From the NCBI RefSeq assembly GCF_001542775.1, contig NZ_CP014145.1, forward strand, positions 372,001-436,000: 64,000 bases of DNA. The letters run 5' to 3'. The position numbers and the translations under genes are program-made. This document shows, piece by piece, positions 35,024-43,938 of the stretch. Origin of the DNA: Microterricola viridarii (GTDB lineage: Bacteria > Actinomycetota > Actinomycetes > Actinomycetales > Microbacteriaceae). The notes under the pieces are model-generated. The model saw only the letters and a program-made list of their open reading frames with translations, made no database searches and had not been told where the DNA came from. Each line of letters begins with the position of its first letter. Positions within the stretch are counted from its first letter, which is position 1.

Positions 35024-36448
35024 ATGGGTAATCGAGCACGTTCTGCAGCATCCGCACGACCGGCGAAGGCCGCACCAGCACGCGGGAGCAAGCGAGCACA
35101 GCCTGGCGCGCAGCCGCAGGCCGCACAGGCGCCACGGGCCCGGGTGGCGAAGCCGGCCGGACCGGCTGTCGGCACCGAGGTCGAGCTCGACGTCACCAAC
35201 GTCGCCCACGGCGGGGTCTTCGTCGCCCGGCACGAGGGTCGTGTCATCTTCGTCAGCGACACCATGCCCGGCGAGAAGGTGCGCGCACGCATCACGGATG
35301 ACGGCCACGCCAGCTTCTGGCGTGCAGAGACGCTCGAGGTCATCGACGCAGCGCCCGAGCGCCGCGATCACGTCTGGGCCGAGGCGGCGCTCAGCCGCGA
35401 CCCCGCCCAGCGCGCAGGTGGAGCCGAGTTCGGCCACATCACTCTGGACGCGCAGCGCACGCTGAAGGCAGCCGTGCTCGCCGACTCGCTGCAGCGCTTC
35501 GCCAAGCTCGGTGCCGACGTCACCGATGCCGTGGTCGTCGAGGCCATCGCCCCCGCCAGCGACGCGCCTGCCGGTGCGGAGCAGGACGGCACCGGCTGGC
35601 GCACCCGCGTGCGCCTGCAGGTCGACGAGCAGGGCCGGGTCGGACCGTACGCCGCCCGCTCGCACAGCGTCATCCCCGTCACCTCCCTGCCGTTGGCCAC
35701 GGCCAGCGTGGCCGAGCACGCCCCGCTCGACCAGCGCTTCCCCGGCGCCGCGTATGTCGACGTCATCGCGCCGAGCGCCGACGCCACTCGCCTCGTCGTC
35801 GTCGAGCGCGACGCCAAGGGCCGCCCGGCCCAGCCCGCCACCCAGACCATCTACGAGGTCGTCAACGAGCGCACCTTCCAGCTCTCGGCCGGCGGCTTCT
35901 GGCAGGTGCACGCCAACGCGGCAGACACCCTGTACCGTGCCGTGCAGTCCACCATCGACGAGGCCGACTTCGACCCGCGTGCCGCCAACCTCGACCTCTA
36001 CGGCGGTGTGGGCCTGCTGGCCGCCGCCGTTGGCGACAAGTTCGGCGAGACTGTGCGCATCACGACCGTCGAGTCGGATGCCGTCGCCACCGACCACGCG
36101 GCAGAGAACCTGGCCGAATGGGTCGGCGCCGCCGCCATCACCGACCGGGTCGACCGCTACCTGGCCCGCGTGAACCGCGACGCCTCCGCCGCGGAGCGCG
36201 CCCGTCTGCAGGCCGCGACCGTCGTGCTCGACCCGCCCCGCGCCGGTGCGGGCAAGGCCGTCATCGACTCGCTGGCCGCACTGCGCCCGCGCCAGTTGAT
36301 CTACGTGGCCTGCGACCCCGTCGCCCTGGCCCGCGACATCGGCCTGCTGGCCGGCCACGGCTACGAGCTGGCCAGCCTGCGCGCCTTCGACCTGTTCCCG
36401 AACACCCACCACGTCGAGGCCGTTGCCCGACTGGTGCCGACCAACTAG
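35024..36448 (+). CDS. TRAM-domain class I SAM-dependent RNA methyltransferase (TrmA/RlmD family)
   Basis: A 474-residue predicted uridine-C5 RNA methyltransferase. After a basic, Ala/Pro-rich N-terminal tail (residues 1-45) comes a TRAM RNA-binding domain (GTEVELDVTNVAHGGVFVARHEGRVIFV), then the Rossmann domain with DLYGGVGLLAAAV, VLDPPRAG and the catalytic cysteine in YVACDPVALARD. The usual Fe-S cysteines of RlmD are absent. The target may be tRNA U54 or an rRNA uridine; sequence does not settle it. It shares a 41-bp divergent promoter region with maf. Confidence 0.87.
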   Translation: MGNRARSAASARPAKAAPARGSKRAQPGAQPQAAQAPRARVAKPAGPAVGTEVELDVTNVAHGGVFVARHEGRVIFVSDTMPGEKVRARITDDGHASFWRAETLEVIDAAPERRDHVWAEAALSRDPAQRAGGAEFGHITLDAQRTLKAAVLADSLQRFAKLGADVTDAVVVEAIAPASDAPAGAEQDGTGWRTRVRLQVDEQGRVGPYAARSHSVIPVTSLPLATASVAEHAPLDQRFPGAAYVDVIAPSADATRLVVVERDAKGRPAQPATQTIYEVVNERTFQLSAGGFWQVHANAADTLYRAVQSTIDEADFDPRAANLDLYGGVGLLAAAVGDKFGETVRITTVESDAVATDHAAENLAEWVGAAAITDRVDRYLARVNRDASAAERARLQAATVVLDPPRAGAGKAVIDSLAALRPRQLIYVACDPVALARDIGLLAGHGYELASLRAFDLFPNTHHVEAVARLVPTN

Positions 36449-36451
36449 GCG

Positions 36452-37141
36452 ATGGAGCAGATGTTGACGACAGAGCAGGCATTGGTGCGCGTTGCGATCG
36501 TCGATGATCACGAGTCGGTTCGACTCGGGATCACGGCGGCGTGCGCGGCGGCCGGTTACGACGTGGTGAGTACCGCCGCCACCGCACAGGCGTTGATCGA
36601 CGGCCTCGACGGCCGCCCGATCGACGTGGTCGTGCTCGACCTCTCGCTGGGCGACGGCTCCCGGGTGACCGACAACGTCAAGATCGCCCAGGCCACGGGC
36701 GCGGCCGTGCTGGTGCACAGCATCGCCGACCGGGTGGCCAGCGTGCGCGAGGCCCTCGCCGCCGGTGTCGCCGGCGTCATCCCCAAGTCCTCGCCGACCA
36801 CGACCGTGATGGCCGCGATCGCGACCGTCGCCCGCGGCGAGGTGCTGAACAACCTCGAGTGGGCCACCGCAATCGATGCCGACCGCGACTTCGCCAAGGC
36901 GCAGCTCGGCCGGCGCGAACGCGATGTGCTGCACCTCTACGCATCCGGCCTGCCGCTCAAACTCGTTGCCGGGCAGCTGGGCATCGCCCACTCCACCGCG
37001 CGCGAATACCTCGACCGCATCCGGATGAAGTACGTCGAGGTCGGCCGCCCGGCCCCGACCAAGGTCGACCTGCTGCGCCGCGCCGTCGAAGACGGCATCC
37101 TCCCCGGCCTCGACCAGGAAGGTGAGGATGGTCGCGGTTAG
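36452..37141 (+). CDS. Response regulator with LuxR-type DNA-binding domain
   Basis: A 229-residue regulator. The receiver domain (about 12-125) has the acidic pair IVDDH, phospho-acceptor Asp in VVVLDLSLGD, switch Ser in VLVHS and Lys in VIPKS. A LuxR/NarL helix-turn-helix follows (RRERDVLHLYASGLPLKLVAGQLGIAHSTAREYLDRI). All phosphorelay residues are intact. The start is ambiguous: ATG 36452, or TTG 36464, which has GGAG at better spacing. It overlaps the histidine kinase gene and lies 3 bp from the methyltransferase stop. Target genes are unknown. Confidence 0.9.
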   Translation: MEQMLTTEQALVRVAIVDDHESVRLGITAACAAAGYDVVSTAATAQALIDGLDGRPIDVVVLDLSLGDGSRVTDNVKIAQATGAAVLVHSIADRVASVREALAAGVAGVIPKSSPTTTVMAAIATVARGEVLNNLEWATAIDADRDFAKAQLGRRERDVLHLYASGLPLKLVAGQLGIAHSTAREYLDRIRMKYVEVGRPAPTKVDLLRRAVEDGILPGLDQEGEDGRG

Positions 37142-38387
37142 CCCCGCGCAGCAGCCGGTTCGAGGGGGCACCGGCATCAAGGCGATCAGCGCCGCAAAAA
37201 TCGAAGTCATCGCGGCCCGCGCCGTCGGTATCTTCGGCATCGTCTTCGGCCTGCAGTGCCTGCCGATCATGATGCGCCAGCTGCCATACCTCGACAGAGG
37301 CTGGGCGGATGCCGTCAACATCGCGGTGTTCGGCGGGCTCATCCTCGTCGCCGTCGCGGGCACGTTCAACCGATTTGTGCGGCTCACCACCAGCTGGGTG
37401 GCCTTCTCCTACCTGATGGCCCTGCTCGTCTGGCCGCTGACCGTGGTCGACGCCACGCCGTTCGCCACCCAGGCGCCGTGGCTCTGGTTCATCTGCACGG
37501 TGGCCACCGCGTGCGCCGCCGTTGCCTTCCCGGTCGTCTGGGCTGCCTCATACACGGTGCTCGTTCCCGTCGTCTACGGCCTCATCCGCACCCTCCCCGC
37601 CGGTGGCCAGGCCGACACTGCGCTGGCCGCGCTGGACGCGCTGTACGCCATCATGCTGGGCCTGGTCGTGCTCATCATCATCACGATGCTCCGGCAGGCC
37701 GCGACCGCCGTCGACGTAGCGCAGATCGCCGCGCTCAACAGCTACACCACGGCCGTGCGCCAGCACGCGACGGAGCTGGAGCGGATCGAGGTGGATGCCA
37801 TCGTGCACGACAGCGTGCTCACCACGCTGCTCTCCGCTGCGAACGCGCGCACCGAGGCCGACGCGGAACTCGCGGCCAGGATGGCCAGGGAGGCGATCGC
37901 CAAGGTGGATGCCGCCAGCAGCGCGCTCCCCGGCAGCGACCGCGTCATCCCCGTCGTGCACCTCGAACGCCGGCTGCGCGCCGCCGTCGCCGGGTTCTCG
38001 GCTCCGGTGAGCGTGACCGTCGCCCAACTGGCCGGGCACACGCTGCCGGCACAGGCCACAGAGGCGATGTACTCCGCTGCCGTGCAGGCGCTGGTGAACA
38101 GCCTGCAGCACGCGGGCGGCACAGGAAACGAGCCCGCAGCCCGCCGGCCGGTCCGCCGCACGCTCTCAATCCAGGCCGACGACGCCGGCACGGTGCGGGT
38201 GGAGATCGCCGACACCGGCATCGGGTTCGACGTCGAGGCAACACCCGCCGCCCGCCTGGGCGTTCGGGTTTCGATCCTGGAGCGCGTCGCCTCGGTCGGC
38301 GGTGTCGCACAGGTGCAGAGCGCCAGCGGGGAAGGCACAACGATCGTGCTGGAATGGCCGGCTTCGAGCGAGGACGCGACAGCATGA
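37128..38387 (+). CDS. Membrane sensor histidine kinase
   Basis: A 419-residue sensor kinase. Residues about 20-200 form six hydrophobic helices with only short loops, so the signal is probably sensed within the membrane. The dimerisation/phospho-acceptor segment is IEVDAIVHDSVLTTLL, with H227 the likely phosphorylated residue. A HATPase domain follows, with ALVNSLQHAG (N-box) and EIADTGIGFD (G1 box). The ATG at 37128 is preferred to GTG 37122 because AGGAAGG is then correctly spaced. It overlaps the regulator gene upstream and the next membrane-protein gene by 4 bp. Confidence 0.88.
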   Translation: MVAVSPAQQPVRGGTGIKAISAAKIEVIAARAVGIFGIVFGLQCLPIMMRQLPYLDRGWADAVNIAVFGGLILVAVAGTFNRFVRLTTSWVAFSYLMALLVWPLTVVDATPFATQAPWLWFICTVATACAAVAFPVVWAASYTVLVPVVYGLIRTLPAGGQADTALAALDALYAIMLGLVVLIIITMLRQAATAVDVAQIAALNSYTTAVRQHATELERIEVDAIVHDSVLTTLLSAANARTEADAELAARMAREAIAKVDAASSALPGSDRVIPVVHLERRLRAAVAGFSAPVSVTVAQLAGHTLPAQATEAMYSAAVQALVNSLQHAGGTGNEPAARRPVRRTLSIQADDAGTVRVEIADTGIGFDVEATPAARLGVRVSILERVASVGGVAQVQSASGEGTTIVLEWPASSEDATA

Positions 38388-39403
38388 TCACGATCCCGCG
38401 GCTGCTGATCCTCGCCCTCGGCGCCTTGTTCTCCGCGTACCACATCGTCCTCGGCATCTACGCGCTGGGCGTTCCGGCCACGCCCTGGCCCTCCCTGGTG
38501 GCGATGGCGCTCTACGCCGTGGCCACCCTGATCAGCCTGTGGCCGAGCAGCCCGACCCAGATGCCGCTCTGGCTGGGCGGTTTCACGCTGGCAACGGTGA
38601 TCGCCCTGCCCTTGCTGGTGACCAGCCAGCTGGATCCGCACGCCGACAACGGCTACGCCACCTGGTATGTCGCCGCGGTCGGCACACTGATGACGATCGC
38701 CGCCGCCAGAAGGCGCCTCGCGGTCGCGTGGGCCGGTGTCGCCTTCCTCGCCCTGCACACCGTGATCTGGGCCGGTCCCGGCGCGCTCGGCGGCATCGGT
38801 GTCGTCGGCAGCATCGTCTGGGTCGCCGTCGCGCACATGCTCGGGCTGCAGCTGGCGAAGGCCGGGCGTGACGCGAACCACTTCCTGCGGGCAGAGCGCG
38901 AGGCGACAGAATGGCAGGCCGCGCAGGACGCGCACCTCTACGAGCGGCGGTTCCGGCTGGCCCAGACCAACCGCATCGCGGCGCCCATGCTGCGGCGTAT
39001 CTCTGACCTCGGCGGCGATCTGACCGATGGGCAGCGCCAGGAGTGCCGCAACCTCGAGGCGGCGATCCGTGATGAGATCCGCGGACGGATGCTGCTGAAC
39101 GACCGTGTGCGCGCCGCCGTGCGTGCAGCGAGGGGACAGGGCGCGATCGTCACCCTGCTCGACGAGGGCGGAATCGACGAGCTGTGCGACGAGGAGCGGG
39201 GCCGCGTGCTGGACACGCTGGCCGAGGCGATCCAGGGCAGCGCCGCCAACAAGATCATCGCCCGCACCGTCTCTGACGGCTCGGAGACGGCCGTGACGGT
39301 CGTCGGCCTGCGGCTGAGCGACGGCGGCAGCGCGAGCGCGCTCGGCCAGGAGGAGCTCGACGACGAGGTCGAGCTGTGGCTGGAGATCCCGCGCCGCGCC
39401 TGA
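38384..39403 (+). CDS. Membrane protein with degenerate histidine-kinase-like cytoplasmic half
   Basis: A 339-residue protein. Residues 1-165 form about five or six helices arranged much like those of the preceding kinase. The cytoplasmic half has a helical segment (RRFRLAQTNRIAAPMLRRISDL) followed by a beta-rich region where a HATPase would be, ending LWLEIPRRA, reminiscent of a kinase end. I see no phospho-His motif, no N-box Asn and no DxGxG box. It may be a non-catalytic partner that tunes the kinase. ATGA overlap implies co-translation. No named family is recognised with confidence. Confidence 0.75.
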   Translation: MITIPRLLILALGALFSAYHIVLGIYALGVPATPWPSLVAMALYAVATLISLWPSSPTQMPLWLGGFTLATVIALPLLVTSQLDPHADNGYATWYVAAVGTLMTIAAARRRLAVAWAGVAFLALHTVIWAGPGALGGIGVVGSIVWVAVAHMLGLQLAKAGRDANHFLRAEREATEWQAAQDAHLYERRFRLAQTNRIAAPMLRRISDLGGDLTDGQRQECRNLEAAIRDEIRGRMLLNDRVRAAVRAARGQGAIVTLLDEGGIDELCDEERGRVLDTLAEAIQGSAANKIIARTVSDGSETAVTVVGLRLSDGGSASALGQEELDDEVELWLEIPRRA

Positions 39404-39531
39404 GCCGCGGCGGCCTCCGGCCCACGGCATCGCGGTGACTGTGCGGTGAAGGGCTGTTCGCTGAAGGGCTGTGTTGCGCGGGCCTCGGCGAATGCGCAAA
39501 GTGAGGAAGTCTTCACAAGACAGTTGGAAAC

Positions 39532-39567
39532 CGAAAGGGAGTCGGCCCGAAGGTCGACTCCCTTTCG
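39532..39567. terminator. Terminator-like hairpin after the kinase operon
   Basis: A 13-bp perfect stem CGAAAGGGAGTCG and complement, extended by CC/GG around a CGAA loop; the right arm carries CCCTTTCG. It probably ends plus-strand transcription. Confidence 0.6.
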
Positions 39568-39619
39568 AGAATCCGAGTCAGGGCGGCAACCCGAATGCAA
39601 CCCTGACTCGCCCCCAAAA

Positions 39620-39649
39620 CACTCGCCTGCTTACCCTAGTCGGCGAGTG
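39620..39649 (-). terminator. Terminator-like hairpin for the carboxylase operon
   Basis: On the minus strand CACTCGCC...GGCGAGTG is followed by TTTTGGGG, a plausible intrinsic terminator 130 bp beyond accE. Confidence 0.5.
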
Positions 39650-39782
39650 ATTGGTGGTGTAACTCAATGAGAGACACCTAGCAATAACTATATTGGCGGG
39701 CGTGAAAGCTTCTGAATAGTCGTCATTTAGGGGGACATTGGGGGACAAGTCCCACGATGGGGGACAAGCCTCGGGTCGGCCG

Positions 39783-40019
39783 TTAGAGTGCGGGGCGGGA
39801 CCAGCGGCCGTGCCCCGGCGTGAGGGGTTCGCGGAGCGGCCGCTGGGAGCGCTGCCAGGCCGAGACGCCGTGGCCGGGTGCCTGCCCGAGCATGCCGGAC
39901 TCCTGCTCCAGCTGGGCGGCGAGCACGACCGCGACCGCGGCGCGCTCGGTGTCCGACACCCGCCGGGTGATGAAGTGGAGGCTCGCCGGGTCCAGACGCG
40001 GTGCCTGCTCGCCGGTCAC
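39783..40019 (-). CDS. accE: Acyl-CoA carboxylase epsilon subunit
   Basis: A 78-residue small subunit. The core [30 protein letters not shown] is characteristic of actinobacterial AccE/PccE proteins, which bridge and stabilise the alpha-beta carboxylase complex. The GTG at 40019 overlaps the beta-subunit stop codon by 4 bp. Such short genes are easily missed; a longer frame back to 40460 lies inside the beta-subunit gene and is an artefact. The C-terminal half ([21 protein letters not shown]) is the variable tail common in this family. Confidence 0.85.
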   Translation of the reverse strand: MTGEQAPRLDPASLHFITRRVSDTERAAVAVVLAAQLEQESGMLGQAPGHGVSAWQRSQRPLREPLTPGHGRWSRPAL

Positions 40020-41629
40020 AGCGGGATGTTCCCGTGCTTCTTGGGCGGCAGGCTGGCGCGCTTGGTGCGCAGCGCCCGCAGCGCCTTGACCACGGCGATG
40101 CGGGTCGCCGCCGGCTCGATCACGCCGTCGAGCTCGCCGCGTTCGGCCGCGAGGAACGGGCTGGCCACGTTGTAGGTGTACTCGTTGGCCAGCTTGGTGC
40201 GCACGGCGCCGACGTCCTCGCCGGCCTCCTCTGCGCGCTTGAGCTCCGGGCGGTAGAGGATGTTCACGGCGCCCTGGCCGCCCATCACGGCGATCTCGGC
40301 CGTCGGCCAGGCCAGGTTCATGTCGGCGCCGAGCTGCTTGGAGCCCATCACGATGTACGCTCCGCCGTAGGCCTTGCGGGTGATGACGGTCACCAGTGGC
40401 ACCGTCGCCTCCGCGTAGGCGTAGAGCAGCTTCGCGCCGCGGCGGATGACGCCCGTCCACTCCTGGTCGGTGCCGGGCAGGTAGCCGGGCACGTCGACCA
40501 GGGTGAGGATCGGGATCGAGAAGGCGTCGCAGAAGCGCACGAAGCGGCTGGCCTTCTCACCGGCGTCGATGTTCAAGGTTCCGGCCATGGCGTTGGGCTG
40601 GTTGGCGACAACGCCGACCGAGCGGCCCTCGACCCGGGCGAAGCCGATCAGGATGTTCGGGGCGAACAGCGGCTGCACCTCAAGGAAGTCGCCGTTGTCG
40701 ACCAGGTGCTCGATGATCGTCTTCATGTCATACGGCTGGTTGGGCGAATCGGGGATGATCGTGTTCAGCTTGCGGTCGGCATCCGTGATCTCGAGCTCGA
40801 CCTTGCTCTCGTACACGGGCAGCTCTGCCATGTTGTTGTCGGGCAGGAAGCTGACCAGCGCGCGGGCGTAGTCGAGGGCGTCCGGCTCATCGCTGGCGAG
40901 GTAGTGAGACACGCCAGAGACCTTGTTGTGGGTCAGCGCGCCGCCGAGCTCCTCCATGCCGACATCCTCACCGGTGACGGTCTTGATGACGTCGGGGCCG
41001 GTGACGAACATCTGGCTGGTCTTGTCGACCATGATGACGAAGTCAGTGAGGGCGGGGGAGTACACCGCGCCGCCGGCTGCCGGGCCCATGATGATGGAGA
41101 TCTGCGGGATGACGCCGGAGGCCAGCGTGTTGCGGCGGAAGATCTCGCCGTACTTGCCGAGCGCGACGACACCCTCCTGGATGCGGGCTCCGCCGGAGTC
41201 GAGGATGCCGATGATGGGCACGCCGGTCTTCAGGGCGTGGTCCATCACCTTGATGATCTTCTCGCCGGCGACCTCGCCGAGCGAGCCGCCGAAGATCGTG
41301 AAGTCCTGGGAGTACACGGCCACCTGGCGGCCGTGAATGGTGCCGAGGCCGGTGACGACGGCGTCGCCGTATGGCCGCTTGGCGTCCATGCCGAAGGCGT
41401 GCGTGCGGTGCCGCACGAACTCGTCGAGCTCGACGAACGAGCCGGGGTCGAGCAGGGACTCGATGCGCTCGCGCGCCGTCATCTTGCCCTTGGCGTGCTG
41501 CTTGGCGATCGCCGCCTCACCGCTGGCCGTGACGGCCTCGTGGTAGCGCTGCTTCAGGTCGGCGAGCTTGCCCGCCGTCGTGTACATGTCGGGGGCCGCG
41601 GTGCTGGAGTTCTCGGTCACGCGGTTCAC
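40016..41629 (-). CDS. pccB: Acyl-CoA (propionyl-CoA type) carboxylase beta subunit
   Basis: A carboxyltransferase of about 537 residues transferring CO2 from biotin to an acyl-CoA. The crotonase-fold halves are visible: [36 protein letters not shown] and [13 protein letters not shown] with [15 protein letters not shown]. Start choice is uncertain: GTG 41629 has AGGA 4 nt upstream, while ATG 41641 and 41653 lack a ribosome site. It pairs with the alpha subunit at 32.5 kb and is coupled to accE. Acetyl- versus propionyl-CoA preference is inference from similarity. Confidence 0.93.
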   Translation of the reverse strand: MNRVTENSSTAAPDMYTTAGKLADLKQRYHEAVTASGEAAIAKQHAKGKMTARERIESLLDPGSFVELDEFVRHRTHAFGMDAKRPYGDAVVTGLGTIHGRQVAVYSQDFTIFGGSLGEVAGEKIIKVMDHALKTGVPIIGILDSGGARIQEGVVALGKYGEIFRRNTLASGVIPQISIIMGPAAGGAVYSPALTDFVIMVDKTSQMFVTGPDVIKTVTGEDVGMEELGGALTHNKVSGVSHYLASDEPDALDYARALVSFLPDNNMAELPVYESKVELEITDADRKLNTIIPDSPNQPYDMKTIIEHLVDNGDFLEVQPLFAPNILIGFARVEGRSVGVVANQPNAMAGTLNIDAGEKASRFVRFCDAFSIPILTLVDVPGYLPGTDQEWTGVIRRGAKLLYAYAEATVPLVTVITRKAYGGAYIVMGSKQLGADMNLAWPTAEIAVMGGQGAVNILYRPELKRAEEAGEDVGAVRTKLANEYTYNVASPFLAAERGELDGVIEPAATRIAVVKALRALRTKRASLPPKKHGNIPL

Positions 41630-41768
41630 TCTATCCTGCATGGAGGGGCGCATTCCTTTGACGATTCCCTACAAAGTTGCCCGCAGAGCTTGTGCCCGGG
41701 CGTGCTGGCCCGGTGCGGTGATTGCCGGGCTCAGGCACAATGGCAACAGCCGCCAGCCAAGGAGTTTC

Positions 41769-42677
41769 ATGAGCATTCCCGCATCGTCCCTGCCCCCAGA
41801 GGCCGCGTTCCCCCAGAGCGCCGCACTGACTGCGCGCTTCACCGCGCTGGCCGAGACCGGCTCAACCAACGACGACCTGGTCGCCAGGGCGACGGGCGAC
41901 GAGGCGGTGGATTGGCCGGACTTCTCCGTGCTGATCACCGACAATCAGACCCGCGGGCGTGGCCGTTTGGGCCGCACCTGGCTGGCTCCCACCGGCAAGT
42001 CGCTGGCCATCTCGGTGCTGCTGCGGCCGAGCCTCGCCGACGGCTCGTCGCTGCCGCTCGGCAGCTACGGCTGGTTCCCGCTGTTGGCCGGGGCGGCCAT
42101 GACCAAGGCCGTGCGCCAGGTGGTCATCGCCGGGCACGAGCTGACGGTGGCCGAGGCCGCCGCCGCGGGCGAGGAAGACGTCGCCGAGGCGCCGCCGGTG
42201 ATGCTCAAGTGGCCGAACGACGTGCAGATCTCTGGGTACAAGGTCAGCGGCATCCTGAGCGAACTCCTCCCGATCACCGCCGGCGGCGCCCCGGGCGGCG
42301 TCGTGATCGGTGCAGGGCTCAACGTCTCGCTGGACGAGCACGACCTGCCCACCCTCACCTCGACCTCGCTGACGCTGGTGACCGGGTCAGCGGTGAGCCC
42401 TGACGCCGTGCTCGCCGGCTACCTCAGCGCGCTGGCCGAGCTCTATCGCTCCTTCCTCGCGGCGGGCGGCGACGCCGTGGCGAGCGGCCTGCATGCAGAG
42501 GTGAGCGCCCTCTGCGGCACCCTCGGACAGGACGTGCGGGTCGAGCTGCCGGGCGGCGGCGAACTGCTCGGCAGCGCGGTCGCGATTGAGAGCGACGGCC
42601 GGCTGCGGGTGCGCGAGCGTTCCAGCGGGGAAGAGACGTCTGTCGCAGCGGGCGATGTGACGCATCTGCGGTATTAA
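41769..42677 (+). CDS. birA: Biotin--[acetyl-CoA-carboxylase] ligase
   Basis: A 302-residue ligase that attaches biotin to BCCP. ETGSTNDDL and TDNQTRGRGRLGRTW (the biotinyl-AMP loop, GRGRxGR) are diagnostic, and LKWPNDV and SGILSELL complete the site, followed by a small C-terminal SH3-like domain. There is no N-terminal DNA-binding domain, so it is a mono-functional enzyme without repressor role. AAGGAG precedes the ATG. It is divergent from pccB, whose partner accA carries the target lysine. The insert VAEAAAAGEEDVAEAPP is unusual. Confidence 0.93.
   Translation: MSIPASSLPPEAAFPQSAALTARFTALAETGSTNDDLVARATGDEAVDWPDFSVLITDNQTRGRGRLGRTWLAPTGKSLAISVLLRPSLADGSSLPLGSYGWFPLLAGAAMTKAVRQVVIAGHELTVAEAAAAGEEDVAEAPPVMLKWPNDVQISGYKVSGILSELLPITAGGAPGGVVIGAGLNVSLDEHDLPTLTSTSLTLVTGSAVSPDAVLAGYLSALAELYRSFLAAGGDAVASGLHAEVSALCGTLGQDVRVELPGGGELLGSAVAIESDGRLRVRERSSGEETSVAAGDVTHLRY
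42672..42677 (+). promoter_or_regulatory. -10 box overlapping the birA stop codon
   Basis: TATTAA, whose last three bases are the birA TAA, ends 7 nt before the ATG of the PH-domain gene, consistent with a leaderless start. A GGGGG run in between could alternatively act in ribosome binding. Confidence 0.4.
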
Positions 42678-42684
42678 TGGGGGT

Positions 42685-43281
42685 ATGACGAACCTCGGTG
42701 GAGCAGGCCTGCCCGCGGCGGGCGGATTTCCGTCGTCGAGCGCGGGCCAGCAGTCGACCGCCCCGGCCGAGCACGTCATCGCCCGGCTGCGCCGGCACGG
42801 TCGGATGCTGTTCTGGCCGACGGTCCTGCTGCTCGCCGTGGCCGCGGCCACCGGCTACTTCTACGGCCGGATGCCCGAGGAATGGCAGAACGTCGCGATC
42901 CTGATCGTCGCCGCGGTGCTGGTGGCCGTCGGCTTCATCGCCCCCTTGCTGGCCTGGCTGAGCCGGCGCTACACGATCACCACCCGGCGCGTGATCGTGC
43001 GGCACGGCTTCTTCGTGCGGGTGCGCCAGGAGCTCATGCACAGCCGCGGTTACGAGATCAGTGTGCGCCGGTCGTGGCTGCAGAGCGCCTTCCGCACCGG
43101 CGACATCCTGATCAACACGGGGCTCGAGCAGCCCATCGTGCTGCGCGACGTGCCGAACGCCTCCCTCGTGCAGCGCGTGCTGCAGGAACTGATCGAGGGC
43201 AGCCAGGGCGGACTCGCGGCCCGTCGGCCCGGCGGGCAGGGCGCGCCGGACGACCACACGGTGGCCTGGGGCGAGCGCTAG
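42685..43281 (+). CDS. PH-domain membrane protein (bPH2/YdbS-like)
   Basis: A 198-residue protein with a flexible N-terminus, two transmembrane helices (about 40-60 and 70-92) and a C-terminal bacterial PH-like domain opened by the family motif RYTITTRRVIVRHGFF. Conserved YEISVRRSWLQ and GDILINTG follow. Proteins of this kind are common beside birA/purK in actinobacteria but have no defined reaction. It is followed 10 bp later by the convergent GtrA gene, whose end carries the palindrome CCGACTAGTCGG (43288-43299). Confidence 0.82.
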   Translation: MTNLGGAGLPAAGGFPSSSAGQQSTAPAEHVIARLRRHGRMLFWPTVLLLAVAAATGYFYGRMPEEWQNVAILIVAAVLVAVGFIAPLLAWLSRRYTITTRRVIVRHGFFVRVRQELMHSRGYEISVRRSWLQSAFRTGDILINTGLEQPIVLRDVPNASLVQRVLQELIEGSQGGLAARRPGGQGAPDDHTVAWGER

Positions 43282-43291
43282 CCCGACCCGA

Positions 43292-43756
43292 CTAGTCGGC
43301 CAGGGCGGCCGAGCGGCTGGGAGCGAACACCCAGTAGCGGTAGAGCAGGAAGCGGAAGGCAGCGCCGAGAGCCAGCCCGACGACGTTCGAGGCGATGTTG
43401 TCGGCCAGCAGCGACGTGAAACCGAGCACCTCGCGGGAGAACCAGAGGCAGCCGACGGCGATTCCCATGCCGGCGACGCTCACCAAGAAGAACTCGATGC
43501 CCTCACGCAGGGTGTTGCGGGTGCGCTGCTTGCCGAAGGTCCACAGCCGGTTGCCGATCCAGTTGATGGCGATCGCGACGGTCGTCGAGATGGACTTGGC
43601 GATGATCGGGCCGGATGCCACGAGCTCCGGGCTCAGCACGGTGGTGCGCAGCAGGTTGAACAGCGTGACATCCACCACGAAGCCGACCAGGCCGACCGCG
43701 CTGAACTTCGCCGCCTGCACTATGACGGTCTGAAGTCGTGCGGGCAGCTGGGCCAT
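43292..43756 (-). CDS. GtrA-family membrane protein
   Basis: A 154-residue protein with four transmembrane helices. The opening KFSAVGLVGFVVDVTLFNLL, central AIAINWIGNRLWTFG and terminal FRFLLYRYWVFAP are GtrA signatures. GtrA proteins are thought to flip lipid-linked sugars for wall or teichoic acid decoration. The ATG at 43756 is chosen because the family homology begins there; the frame runs upstream to 43900 without similarity. It is divergent from purK. A second family member lies at 62.9 kb in the polysaccharide locus. Confidence 0.9.
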   Translation of the reverse strand: MAQLPARLQTVIVQAAKFSAVGLVGFVVDVTLFNLLRTTVLSPELVASGPIIAKSISTTVAIAINWIGNRLWTFGKQRTRNTLREGIEFFLVSVAGMGIAVGCLWFSREVLGFTSLLADNIASNVVGLALGAAFRFLLYRYWVFAPSRSAALAD

Positions 43757-43938
43757 GAACGGATCCCATCGGTTGAAGTGTGCCCTCAATTGCGTGCGGC
43801 TGAATTGGGAGGCTCTGTGATGCGCGAAGATAGAAGCACGACGCGCAAGGCAGTTTACGGCTCTGCGCTCGCGTGATGCTGGAAGTGTGCTGCGCGGCAT
43901 CCGCGATTCACCTGAAGATTTTGAGAGAGTGCGATCCC

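Larger units (their letters stand above)
39404..39782. other. Gene-free 379-bp stretch with serial hairpins and GGGGGACA repeats
   Basis: Convergent ends of the kinase operon (+) and the carboxylase operon (-). Stem-loops: 39509-39521 (5 bp), 39532-39567 (13 bp perfect plus inner pairs), 39574-39610 (10 bp perfect), 39620-39649 (8 bp) and 39656-39678 (5 bp). Three GGGGGACA copies lie at 39730, 39740 and 39759. Composition is AT-richer around 39660-39730, with a TATAGT hexamer on the minus strand (39687-39692). Two hairpins can be terminators; the rest is unexplained. A 74-codon frame through it is not convincing. Confidence 0.6.

Noticed and set aside
34754..37390. An 878-codon open frame on the minus strand
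   Set aside because: It lies opposite the methyltransferase and response regulator genes, whose motifs are clear. Long antisense frames are expected at this GC content and codon use; its translation has no recognisable motif.
39446..39670. A 74-codon plus-strand frame in the hairpin region
   Set aside because: No ribosome site, no similarity recognised, and it runs through two perfect stem-loops; left as non-coding.
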